NCBI RefSeq assembly: GCF_003054445.1
Contig: NC_042508.1
Span: 1,178,001 to 1,242,000, forward strand
Source: Pichia kudriavzevii
Lineage: Eukaryota > Ascomycota > Pichiomycetes > Pichiales > Pichiaceae
DNA length: 64,000 nt
Reading direction: 5' to 3'
Position numbers and translations under genes: made by a program. This document shows, in pieces, positions 36,735 through 45,969 of this stretch. The first letter of the stretch is position 1, and every line of letters starts with the position of its first letter. Under the pieces are notes generated by a model, which was not told where the DNA came from, did not search any database, and worked only from the letters and a program-made list of their open reading frames with translations.

Positions 36735-38828
36735 ATGTCCATGCTTAACGATACCTACGCAGGTACGTGTGCTCCCTCGTTAGCCGAACCAATAGCAATA
36801 CCTATTAATAATAGCGCCACAAGTGGTATTAATCCAAATGGAAGTAGTACAGGCACACCTACCACATCCGCTAACACCCTAACCTTTAATAATGATACTG
36901 GAATTAGGAAAGATCCATCAGAACATCTCGATACCTCAAATAGAAATATCTTAGCTCCTCCTAATAACGTTCCCAAACGTGGTCATAGACATCGAAGGTC
37001 GGCTGCCATATCGGGTGATTTCGATACTTCTACATTTCTACAACCTCCAACAAGTAATTTAAATTCCCATTCTTTATCGAAATCTTTACCTTCATCCCCA
37101 ATAAGAAACTCGTCTAATGGGAATTCCATCAACGATTTATTATTAGAATCTTCATCGCCTAATAAATATAGTCCTTGCATGGCAAATTCAGCTTTTTCGA
37201 ATCTTCACAATAATATCAACAACAACAATAATAGTAATAATAATAAGTTCAATCCCTCTTCGAATTTATCTTCCACACCAATTAAACTCTACCTAACTGA
37301 AGAAACTAGGTTCTCGGATTCAAATTCAAATATACCTGATGCTATGATAGATTTAGATGATATAAATCACCGTCCTTTCAATTCGTCATCTTTACCAACT
37401 AGTTCAACTGGTAACCAACTTTTCCCCTCCTTGAATTTACCACCTTTGACACCAACTAATCAATCCACCATCAAGTTCTCTCATCATTTACCAAAACATT
37501 CGATACTTTGTTCCCCTAAAAAGCAAGACGTCATGATTGTCGAAGAAATAACCGAAGAGAATAACACTTTTCATTTGGAAGATGACTCCTTTATTGATGA
37601 CTTGGAAGATAACGACAGTAGCTATGAAAACTTGTTGCCCAATTCAGCTTCACAAAACGATTATCATTCAATGCTAATGTCCAAACATTTGAATAATTCT
37701 TTGACTTCAATTCCAACCAAAAATTCACAAACATCCTCATTGGCCTCGTCAACTTCCAATCAACAGATTCTAACTTCAAGCTCAAGTCCAAATCCTTTTT
37801 CAAATGTTAACACCCCTTCAATCTCCTCTCTTAAGGGAAAAGTTAGATACCAATCATATTACACCCAAAACTACAATTATAATTACAATTATAATCTACC
37901 GTCAACTCCAAAAAATAATTCTCAACCACCGTTCACTCAAAGATTAAACAATTCGACTTCAATGTCTCCAATTAAGCCCTCAATCAAATCTCCGTTTAGG
38001 TACCAAACCCTTCAATACGATCTGCCAGACAACTTCCACACGGAAAATCACCAACTAGATATTGACATTCATGTGAGTAGTGATTGTGATCTTAGCAGAG
38101 AAGGAGAAGCAGTTGAGCAAGAAAAAGACCAAGAAGAAAAAGATGGTGAAAATACGAAAGGGAGAAACAAAAACAGCAAGACTAGAAATTCTGATTTGAA
38201 TTCCGTTCAAAATCTATCTCTAGACTCGAACTCAAACACACACATAAGTTCAAGTTCAACATTGAATTTGTCAACCAACTCAAACTCTAACTCTAAGTCG
38301 AAAGAAAAAATTGGCACTTCTAACAGTATTAAATTAAATCATAAGCACGAACGGTCGAACTCCTTTTTCTCTATACTCTCAAAAAAGATATCCCATCATA
38401 AACGTAAATCCTCAACTATTTCAAATTATACGGAGAAATCAATTATCGAACAGCAAACTAATGATGAGCTTTTGGGCCTGAATACATTCAATGATTCAAC
38501 TTTAAATGAAGACTATACAATCACTCCTGATTGTTTAGGCGAACCCGGTCCAATGATAGAAATCTCTTCAAATGAAATCAATAAGCAGACTCATTCATCC
38601 TCTCCCTTGTCGATTTCCACATCTTCCTCAAATGCAAGACCAAACAATGCAAGCGATAATCACTACACTAAGCATTACCAAAAGCAATCATCTTCCCACA
38701 AACACAATTCTAGTCACAACCATAGCCATAGCCACAGTCTTAGCCATGCCAATACTAAAACGCATCATCATAAGAAGGGCTTATTTGGCTGGATGATAAA
38801 GAAAAAAGACAGGGTACACTCTCAATGA
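36735..38828 (+). CDS. Large Ser/Asn-rich protein, probably regulatory
   Basis: Not recognised by name. The first ATG gives 697 residues (MSMLNDTYAGTC). Most of the chain is disordered, rich in Ser, Asn, Thr and Pro, with Asn runs near residues 155-175 and many SP/TP sites (SLPSSPIRNSS, STPIKLY, PLTPTNQS, STSMSPIKPS). These would suit Cdk- or MAPK-type control. The best sequence handles are HRHRRSAAISGDF near residue 86, KHSILCSPKKQDVMIVEEI near 255, a Lys/His-rich block (RSNSFFSILSKKISHHKRK) and a basic, aromatic C-terminus (HHHKKGLFGWMIKKKD) that could contact membrane. There is no enzyme domain. The long leader implies translational or transcriptional control. Confidence 0.8.
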   Translation: MSMLNDTYAGTCAPSLAEPIAIPINNSATSGINPNGSSTGTPTTSANTLTFNNDTGIRKDPSEHLDTSNRNILAPPNNVPKRGHRHRRSAAISGDFDTSTFLQPPTSNLNSHSLSKSLPSSPIRNSSNGNSINDLLLESSSPNKYSPCMANSAFSNLHNNINNNNNSNNNKFNPSSNLSSTPIKLYLTEETRFSDSNSNIPDAMIDLDDINHRPFNSSSLPTSSTGNQLFPSLNLPPLTPTNQSTIKFSHHLPKHSILCSPKKQDVMIVEEITEENNTFHLEDDSFIDDLEDNDSSYENLLPNSASQNDYHSMLMSKHLNNSLTSIPTKNSQTSSLASSTSNQQILTSSSSPNPFSNVNTPSISSLKGKVRYQSYYTQNYNYNYNYNLPSTPKNNSQPPFTQRLNNSTSMSPIKPSIKSPFRYQTLQYDLPDNFHTENHQLDIDIHVSSDCDLSREGEAVEQEKDQEEKDGENTKGRNKNSKTRNSDLNSVQNLSLDSNSNTHISSSSTLNLSTNSNSNSKSKEKIGTSNSIKLNHKHERSNSFFSILSKKISHHKRKSSTISNYTEKSIIEQQTNDELLGLNTFNDSTLNEDYTITPDCLGEPGPMIEISSNEINKQTHSSSPLSISTSSSNARPNNASDNHYTKHYQKQSSSHKHNSSHNHSHSHSLSHANTKTHHHKKGLFGWMIKKKDRVHSQ

Positions 38829-38955
38829 ACAAATAAATGCATAATCATATATAACCATCTAACTTCAGTCACTCCTTTATTACCTTTTTAATGTTTACGA
38901 TTACAATATAGAATTATAGTTTTAATAGCACTAATTAAACGAAAAGAATTACCAC

Positions 38956-40998
38956 TCATCGAATATATATACCATTCGTTTTTTGCTTCTCAGTAACTGC
39001 AAACTCCTTATTAATACTCCATTTGCCTCCCGTTTCTTTTAAGATCGGAGCTTTCTCATCACTTAACATTCTCAAATTCTTTAAGGTTACATTCCCGTCA
39101 ATTATATTTAACTTCTCACTGATTGCATCCGCTGCTAGTTCTTCATCTCTTTCCTCATCAAACAATCTCAAAATCATCCCCTGATATAGATTACAGTCTA
39201 TCCTAGCAGTACCACCGGTATCCGTTGTATAATCTATTTCAACTCGAGACATCCAATTGTTTAACTCTAGCTTGAATTTCTTATTTATTCTCAATTTGTC
39301 TCTTATCCATCTCTTGTATTCCTTCAACTCCAACCCCATGTGAAGTGGCAATGCCATTTTCTCAGTATCTTCAACACCATATTCCTTGGGCAATCCAATA
39401 ATGAAAGACCCAGTTAGTGTATTGTACTGCTTGAAATAGTCATAGCTTTTCATGAAGTTATCTTGTATCTCTGATATTTCTTTGATATCTAGATATTTCA
39501 CCATCGCATCTATAACTTCATTCTCGCAGTCACTGATATTTATGTATATATTAAAATCTGCCTCAAACAAAGTACTTATCATTCGCTGAACATACATTGC
39601 TATATACCGCCTTTGAAATTTGACTCTTTCCGATAGTGAAAAATTAGAGATATGGTATTTGATACAACTGGTTAAGAATTTCAGCTCATTCTCTAATTTG
39701 TTTCTATCTTTATACCTAGGTAGATTTTTCAACTTGTAATCAAAATAATGTGCCAAATGTCCAGTCAAATCCTTATCTGAGATCTTGTTCCATTTTTCTT
39801 GTAGTAGTAAACCAAATTGTTTCTCAAGTCGTATGCTTGGAACTTTTAGAAATGCAAAGATGTTATTCAACTTTAGCAGCTTATCAATATAAGAAACCCA
39901 GTCTTTCAATCTATTGGCATGTGGTATAGGAACTTGCATAATCTTTCTAACAATGGCATTTTTAAATGCAAGCTCAATTGGCTGAAATGGCCACTCCAAT
40001 TTTTCATAGCTCGTAATTTGTCTTTGGATCATATCCCGATCTGCTTCAATGTAGCCCATAATCAAGTCCTCAAACAATTGGGAAATCAGATCTACATTTT
40101 CATAGTATAATATAGATTTATTGTGAACCTTGGTTATGTCAAACTCCAGTTTAATCTTAAATTCATGTTCAATGGATTCTAGCTTATCTGAATATTGTTG
40201 AGCTCTCTTCAACATTATCTCACAACCTCCAATATTCCGCAAATCCTCGCACACTTCAGTACATACATGTGAATAAGCCTTTGCAAATAATGAAAGTATA
40301 TTCATTTCAGTTGACCTTTGTAACATGCTACAAAACTTAAAAAACCTTGTAATCTTTTCATAATTATCTTGGATATTCCCCACATTTCGAACAATCTTTT
40401 TCATGTCCTCACACAGCGCAACTATACTTTTGTTCATTAGCCTCAATTTAGGCGATGAAATAGCAAACAATCGATCGTTACCTGGTTCGATACAATATTT
40501 CATAAATGCCATACATTTAATATATTTAAACTGAGATTCGGGGTATCCAGCATCTCCTAGTTTACATGATATTTCCTTATCATTAAGACGAAACCTTTTC
40601 TCATATCCCAAGGTCTTTATATCAGATATTCCATTTGCGTATGGGTAATATTTAGAATACTTTTCGTCTATAATTTTAGAGCACCTCTCAAAAAATTCAT
40701 AAAGCGGATAGTCACTTGTTTCTGATTGGAAATTATTAGATGTATTCAAATAAAGCTCATCCATAAATCTAGCTGATTTCTCATATACTCTTTGAATGTC
40801 TAACTCATATTTTAGCTTCTTCAATACTCTTACAGATTGGGCAGATACATCACTGTGGTCAGCCTCAATTTTATGTTTCAGTTGACTAATCCATTCCTCC
40901 TGCCCAAGTTTGGAATCCTCGGTAAGATCATCTTTGGTTGTCGATATAAGCGAAGTAAAAATAGGTTTCTCTTTCACAAATTTAGAGGCAAATCCCAT
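38956..40998 (-). CDS. Diverged cullin-family protein lacking the neddylation end
   Basis: Probable scaffold of a ubiquitin ligase, 680 residues. Residues ~400-490 follow the cullin central pattern, for example DLTGHLAHYFDYKLKN, then ELKFLTSCIKYHI, then RYIAMYVQRMISTLFEAD (compare cullin YIxDKDVFxxFYxxMLAKRL). Near the C-terminus come the cullin-homology strands (LNNWMSRVEIDY, IDCNLYQGMILRLFDEERD), then a helical block and WSINKEF. The chain stops about 15 residues later, so the winged-helix segment with the conserved Nedd8-acceptor lysine is missing. No downstream frame continues it before the neighbouring gene. Candidates among yeast cullins are Rtt101 or Cul3; I cannot choose. Confidence 0.6.
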   Translation of the reverse strand: MGFASKFVKEKPIFTSLISTTKDDLTEDSKLGQEEWISQLKHKIEADHSDVSAQSVRVLKKLKYELDIQRVYEKSARFMDELYLNTSNNFQSETSDYPLYEFFERCSKIIDEKYSKYYPYANGISDIKTLGYEKRFRLNDKEISCKLGDAGYPESQFKYIKCMAFMKYCIEPGNDRLFAISSPKLRLMNKSIVALCEDMKKIVRNVGNIQDNYEKITRFFKFCSMLQRSTEMNILSLFAKAYSHVCTEVCEDLRNIGGCEIMLKRAQQYSDKLESIEHEFKIKLEFDITKVHNKSILYYENVDLISQLFEDLIMGYIEADRDMIQRQITSYEKLEWPFQPIELAFKNAIVRKIMQVPIPHANRLKDWVSYIDKLLKLNNIFAFLKVPSIRLEKQFGLLLQEKWNKISDKDLTGHLAHYFDYKLKNLPRYKDRNKLENELKFLTSCIKYHISNFSLSERVKFQRRYIAMYVQRMISTLFEADFNIYINISDCENEVIDAMVKYLDIKEISEIQDNFMKSYDYFKQYNTLTGSFIIGLPKEYGVEDTEKMALPLHMGLELKEYKRWIRDKLRINKKFKLELNNWMSRVEIDYTTDTGGTARIDCNLYQGMILRLFDEERDEELAADAISEKLNIIDGNVTLKNLRMLSDEKAPILKETGGKWSINKEFAVTEKQKTNGIYIR

Positions 40999-41184
40999 TG
41001 CAAGTTGTAACTATTGGACATGTATTAAAATATAAAAACTTGGAAAATCAGCATGTATTCGTATTCATAAGTGCCTGATAATTATTGATTAGCGATACTT
41101 TTTTTTTGCAATCTTCATGACGTCTCGGTTTGCAAGTTAATTGATAACATTACTTTCTTGTTCTCCATTGAAGGTGATGAAAGC

Positions 41185-43038
41185 ATGAAAAACCAATTCA
41201 GTAATTCATCATTTTTAGCAGCAGCTCAAAATAATGTGTCCACTCTGATAGTAAAACCAAACTCTAAATCATTAAATATAGTGCTGGACACTTGTGTCAC
41301 ACAAATTAAGAAGATAGACGAGCCAAAAATTATCAACAGAAATAAAAAACAGAAAATCTCTGCACAAAACAGTGAAGGAGAATTCATAACTAAGTTGAGG
41401 GCTTTGACACGAAGACACTATTTGGATCATACAAAACTGAATGAGGAAATGCCTGGATTTGAACTCAATTTTTCCATAGGTGAGTGTGATCGAGCTGCAG
41501 CAATAGAACTTCTACATTCTTGGCTTGGTGACAACACTACTAAGCTACTCAAAAATTTCAGCGTCGAACTGATGGTACAGTTTACTAATAGACTGAGACA
41601 CTTATTGAATTGCTATTGCTACATTGACTCGAGAGTTTCTATATTTACAAGTGCTGAGACCTTAGGTAACTTATTGGCTAAATCAAAAATAACTTCAATA
41701 TGTAAGCATCCTCAAATTAAAAACGAAATTGAAAAAAGGTTTGAAACAGCATTAACTAAAAAGGATATGGTTGAGAACTGTTCACTTTTTGAGCTCTATA
41801 AGAGCTGTGAATATCTGCATCTACTAGCAACTGAGATGGGAATGCCAATGTTCCCGTATCTTATACTTGACCATGATGTTGACGTTGAAAGAATTATTTT
41901 TTCTTTATGCACAGTATCGCCCTATGGCGAGGAACTACATGTAGCCCCAGTACTTAATAGTATTCATAAATTCAATTGGAAATTGATTAATAAAATTATA
42001 AATACGGCAGAATTTTATGACTTTTTTGCAATTTCTAGAGAACTTGATGTTACGAAATTCATGAATTCCTTCTCTGAGAAAACAATGAATAAGCATATCA
42101 TTCCACTTATTAAAGAGAACATTACGAAATGGGCTTTAGATAAATTTACCGCTGGTCAGCATGAAACAATTGAAAAAGCTTGTGATAATTTCCATTATCT
42201 TGTTAACGACCATTCACTTTTTGAGTTTAGTGATGCGGCTGTGAACCAGATGTGGAAGTATCTCTATGAAAAACTAAAAGCTGATGAAGAAATGGATTAT
42301 GTGAAGATTATGTCCCCAATAGTGAAGAATTTCAAAAGCATCGATACTACTCTGCGATTTCTGAAAGAAAAGCTATGTGGGTTTGCGCATAAGAATCTCT
42401 TCACATTGGATCATTGTAAAAACTATGGTAACGTGGTTTCTTTAATGGAATTTTTATTAGATGCACAGAAAGATCGGTATGAGGCTCTCTCCCAAACCGA
42501 CCATTACTATTTGACTATTGAAAATTTGAAGCAATTCTCAAAAGTAACTATTGAAGAGAGTGATGGTATAATTTATGAGCTCAGAGAACTATACTATTCT
42601 CCTAGCCAACGGCATAATGAATCTGTAAATGATAGCTATAACACTCATTTCGGAGTGAAGAAGAATTGGAAAGTGAATAAACCTTTGCGTGTTAGGAAAA
42701 ATCTCAAGGCGTTCATTAGTAAACTCAACGTTCGTGAACCAAAAAGAAAGCACTTGTTTAACAATCGTTACCAATTAGTGGAAATGAACGTAAATATGGA
42801 TAATGGGGAAACAATATTTTTGAAATGCACACCTTTCATAGTTAGTATCCTACTTGCATTTGAAAACCAGACTGTTATAGACTATAAATCATTGATGAGA
42901 CTTACAAAATTAAGTCAAAGAGTTTTCAGGGACCATATAAAGAAGCTAGTACATCATGGTTTCATCAACATTGAAGGTTCCTCTCTCATATTTCGACAAA
43001 ATAATAAAGGTATCGCTAAGAATTTAACAATTACTTAA
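41185..43038 (+). CDS. Cullin-homology protein, possible anaphase-promoting complex Apc2
   Basis: The first ATG (41185) gives 617 residues; nine codons upstream are open only from TTG. The C-terminus reads like the end of Apc2: YQLVEMNVNMDNGET and TPFIVSILLAFENQ, then a winged helix (DYKSLMRLTKLSQRVFRDHI, then KLVHHGFINIEGSSLIF). In Apc2 this is the TPxQAxxxxxFQ strand followed by the terminal winged helix, with no neddylation site. The N-terminal two thirds are helical and not recognisable. S. cerevisiae Apc2 is longer (853). Its start is 186 bp from that of the minus-strand cullin-like gene, head to head. Family call moderate, Apc2 identity tentative. Confidence 0.5.
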   Translation: MKNQFSNSSFLAAAQNNVSTLIVKPNSKSLNIVLDTCVTQIKKIDEPKIINRNKKQKISAQNSEGEFITKLRALTRRHYLDHTKLNEEMPGFELNFSIGECDRAAAIELLHSWLGDNTTKLLKNFSVELMVQFTNRLRHLLNCYCYIDSRVSIFTSAETLGNLLAKSKITSICKHPQIKNEIEKRFETALTKKDMVENCSLFELYKSCEYLHLLATEMGMPMFPYLILDHDVDVERIIFSLCTVSPYGEELHVAPVLNSIHKFNWKLINKIINTAEFYDFFAISRELDVTKFMNSFSEKTMNKHIIPLIKENITKWALDKFTAGQHETIEKACDNFHYLVNDHSLFEFSDAAVNQMWKYLYEKLKADEEMDYVKIMSPIVKNFKSIDTTLRFLKEKLCGFAHKNLFTLDHCKNYGNVVSLMEFLLDAQKDRYEALSQTDHYYLTIENLKQFSKVTIEESDGIIYELRELYYSPSQRHNESVNDSYNTHFGVKKNWKVNKPLRVRKNLKAFISKLNVREPKRKHLFNNRYQLVEMNVNMDNGETIFLKCTPFIVSILLAFENQTVIDYKSLMRLTKLSQRVFRDHIKKLVHHGFINIEGSSLIFRQNNKGIAKNLTIT

Positions 43039-43089
43039 AATAAAAAGAGCCAATTGTAGATAAACACAAAGGTTGTCATATCCACCATT

Positions 43090-43782
43090 CTATTGTCGTT
43101 GTTGCTGTTGTTCCAGCGGGCTAAGTTCAGTTGGAGTTTTATAGTATAAGTCAGTATATCTTTCCAAATCTGTATCATCATTGATGAATCCTGGAATATT
43201 GTCATAACTCCTTACCTTAAAAGTACACCCCCCGTTGCTTTTGTTACTCATCGTTTTGTTTCTTTCCATAGAACGTTCATAGATACTATTAAAATATTCC
43301 AAACAGGGGTTAGAGCGATACTCAACATGCCATTGACCCATAATGTATTTGGCTATTACACAAACTTTTCTATGTTTAATCATGGTCCTGGAATCTTCCC
43401 TTTTCCGTGGATTCAAATAGATGCTACTAAAGTCTACAGGTTCGATGTCATCGATAAGATAAAACGCCAGTCTATCGATCAATTTGTCATCATTAAACAG
43501 GGGTGTAATAAAATCTTTTTCGATCCCATTAAGTACCAGCAAATCGAGTATTTTCAAAGCTATTACTTGTTCCCGTGGAGTACCATACTTCAACTTTTTC
43601 CTTATGGCACGTGCGGCTTCGAGTGCACCAGGTTCTTTCGAATGATTCTGCGTCCTGATTGCTTCAATTAGTAAACCTACCTGCGTCTCAAGGACATTGT
43701 CGTCACCAAGCATGAGTAGGGAACAACACAAGTAAATTATCTCGGATACTGTTGTAAATTGATGAGAACTAAATATACCCAT
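43090..43782 (-). CDS. LSB5: VHS-domain protein, short Lsb5-like
   Basis: Lsb5 links ubiquitinated cargo, actin regulators (Las17, Sla1) and endosomes. The 230 residues match the N-terminal VHS domain of Lsb5: MGIFSSHQFTTVSEII, then EAARAIRKKLKYGTPREQ, then LKILDLLVLNGIEKDF and NDDKLIDRLAFYL. S. cerevisiae Lsb5 has 354 residues and continues into a GAT-like domain; here the chain ends in a Gln-rich tail (LSPLEQQQQRQ) soon after the VHS domain. Only 51 bp separate this stop from the neighbouring gene's stop, so no second half can be hidden. The start matches the family. Confidence 0.78.
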   Translation of the reverse strand: MGIFSSHQFTTVSEIIYLCCSLLMLGDDNVLETQVGLLIEAIRTQNHSKEPGALEAARAIRKKLKYGTPREQVIALKILDLLVLNGIEKDFITPLFNDDKLIDRLAFYLIDDIEPVDFSSIYLNPRKREDSRTMIKHRKVCVIAKYIMGQWHVEYRSNPCLEYFNSIYERSMERNKTMSNKSNGGCTFKVRSYDNIPGFINDDTDLERYTDLYYKTPTELSPLEQQQQRQ

Positions 43783-44493
43783 TAGTTCCTGTCTAGCTTT
43801 TCAACTGTCAGTATGTATTGGTATAACTCGAAGAAGACAGCCTAAGGTTACAACTAATACGTAATCTATAGTGATGACACAATAATTTTATGGTGGAATG
43901 TGTCAATTGACTTTTCGCAACCTCCCTTTCGCAGCCTCCCTTTTGCAGCCTCCTTTTCAAAGCACCCCCTTGCATCAATCCCTTAATAATTGATAAAGGC
44001 CATGTTCTACATTATACTTTGTATTGGACCTTGACGAACGTTTCTACTTGATTTCGCAATAGCAGAGCTGGTTAGGGGCGTGTTTTGCTTGTTACCACCT
44101 AGTTGTGATTCCAAAACAGTATTTAACAACCAGCTGCAATGAAGGCTCATGTTACATTGTGTGTGCAAAGTATGAAGTGAATTACGTTGTTCATCAGGTT
44201 ATCATCTATTAGTCCTTTTATTATTCACAGAAGCGGGAGCAATAGTATCTTCTATTATTGTTGCCCAATCGTTTTCCATATCCTTTTCTTGTGGAAACGC
44301 TACTTAAAAATAAATATTAGGTAAACTTAACCCTTTCAAGACTTAATGTTGATTCTGTCCACCAAATTTTCCCAACTAGATTGTCGCACACGATCGGGAA
44401 TATGATTATATTTTTTTTTTTCGGCGCCTACTTATTTGAACATCAGATTCACCACATTTCCTTGCATACTATTAATCTTCTAAATGAATAATA
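43783..44493. promoter_or_regulatory. Divergent promoter LSB5/ASA1
   Basis: About 710 bp without a convincing gene. Contains a three-copy 14-15 bp tandem repeat (43911-43953). A 25-codon minus-strand frame at 44200-44277 was noted but not accepted. A T-run lies at 44409-44421. Confidence 0.5.
43911..43953. repeat. Three imperfect 14-15 bp tandem repeats
   Basis: Units are CTTTTCGCAACCTCC (43911-43925), CTTTCGCAGCCTCC (43926-43939) and CTTTTGCAGCCTCC (43940-43953), followed by a more decayed fourth. GC-richer than the surroundings. Could be a repeated protein-binding site; unknown. Confidence 0.85.
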
Positions 44494-45882
44494 ATGTTCA
44501 ATAAATCTTTGCTGGCGACACTACGACTGCATAGTTCTCCGATCACATGTATTGAGAATTTCTATATTCCATCATCACTTACGTATATAAATGAGGATGA
44601 TTCAAAATCAATAATTTTCAATCCAACTGTGATAACTGCTGACGAATCCGGATTGATCGTTTGGTGGAACCTCATCACATGTAGGCCGTTTGGTGTATGG
44701 AAAGCCCATAATGATTCTGTTTTGACGGTAAAACAGTTAGGTATTAAGTGGACCCAGAACAGTGAAGAGAGTGACTTTACGTCACCAATCACATATGATT
44801 CATACGGCCAATTATTAACACATTCAAAGGATGGGAGTGTAAAGATTTGGAAGTTGCTTGATGTTACGTCAAAGGAAAACTTGGAATTTACATATACCGG
44901 TTTACTGAAGAAAAAGGTAACGACAGAGGACGAAATGAAGTCCGTCACACCACCCAAGCTATTTGAAATGCCTGTTAATACCCTGAATTTTGCTAATATT
45001 GACATAAACATAGAGAACTTTCTCATCACTCCTTCGACTATAGACTCTGATGGATTTGATATCTATCAGATAGATTTGAACATGAGAAGAGAACATGAAA
45101 AATTGAAAAGAGTAGTACATGACTATAAATTAAGCACGCCAGATAGTGAAGTTAAAATTACGGAAATAGAAGATGATCAAATATCACCAATGGACTTCAC
45201 TAGAAGATGCGGACTTGGTGTTATTATGAAAATCAAATGGCTTGACACTAACACTTTTATAATTGGTTATGAAAGTGGACAAATTGTTGTTTATGAATTT
45301 GCCAAAGATGAAGGTGACTTTAAAGTTAAGAACATTTTTAGTGATGCATCTTTGATAGGAAACGCTATAACTGCTTTAACATTCGATGCGATGAACAAAA
45401 AAATACTATTTGGCTCGACTGGCAGTGAAGTTGCTATCATGAACCTTGATGACCATCAAGTCAAAACATTTTGTACTAAACATAAAGGCATCAATGATAT
45501 TGATACTGATTCCTCAAAAAATACTGTCTCTTTGATCACTTGGGATGGATACACGAGAATATACAACTATGATGAAAATGATGTTTTGAAATTTGTTATG
45601 AAAATGCGTCGACAGGTCCCAACAATTTCAACCTCACAAGAAGCTGTAGACGAACAAAACAATGGAATAGTCGAGTCTAGCAATATGCAACGTCAACGTG
45701 CTAATGTTCTCAAATTCACTGAAAAGCAGCTAGACCCTAGTACGAACAAAAATATTGAAGTAGAATATTCCAATGGCAGGAGTAAAAATATTATTAGAAG
45801 GAATAGGGAAAAGATTTTTTCTAGCAGATATCTGTTTGTCGGGTATCAAGATGGTAAAGTTGCCGTTTACACTATACAATGA
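44494..45882 (+). CDS. ASA1: WD40 protein Asa1 (ASTRA complex)
   Basis: Asa1 is a beta-propeller subunit of the ASTRA complex (with Tra1, Tti1, Tel2, Rvb1/2) that helps mature PIKK kinases. The 462 residues (S. cerevisiae 443) begin MFNKSLLATLRLHSSPIT. Repeats include VITADESGLIVWWNLITCRP, GVWKAHNDSVLTVKQL, QLLTHSKDGSVKIWKL, FIIGYESGQIVVYEF and ILFGSTGSEVAIMNL. The last, YLFVGYQDGKVAVYTIQ, closes the propeller at the very C-terminus. This order, with the RPxxxWKAH motif, is typical of Asa1. It converges with DUN1 (87 bp between stops). Confidence 0.88.
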   Translation: MFNKSLLATLRLHSSPITCIENFYIPSSLTYINEDDSKSIIFNPTVITADESGLIVWWNLITCRPFGVWKAHNDSVLTVKQLGIKWTQNSEESDFTSPITYDSYGQLLTHSKDGSVKIWKLLDVTSKENLEFTYTGLLKKKVTTEDEMKSVTPPKLFEMPVNTLNFANIDINIENFLITPSTIDSDGFDIYQIDLNMRREHEKLKRVVHDYKLSTPDSEVKITEIEDDQISPMDFTRRCGLGVIMKIKWLDTNTFIIGYESGQIVVYEFAKDEGDFKVKNIFSDASLIGNAITALTFDAMNKKILFGSTGSEVAIMNLDDHQVKTFCTKHKGINDIDTDSSKNTVSLITWDGYTRIYNYDENDVLKFVMKMRRQVPTISTSQEAVDEQNNGIVESSNMQRQRANVLKFTEKQLDPSTNKNIEVEYSNGRSKNIIRRNREKIFSSRYLFVGYQDGKVAVYTIQ

Positions 45883-45969
45883 TCTGAAAGAAATTCAAAT
45901 TCAGCTTAATATTATTCTTATCGGCTTTCCCTGTATATATTTGATATGTAATTATATAGTTAATGGAGT

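Noticed and set aside
44200-44277. 25-codon minus-strand frame starting MENDWATIIEDTIAPAS in the LSB5/ASA1 promoter
   Set aside because: It looks peptide-like but is very short, ends at a normal stop, and I found no clear splice donor to extend it. More likely a chance or upstream frame.
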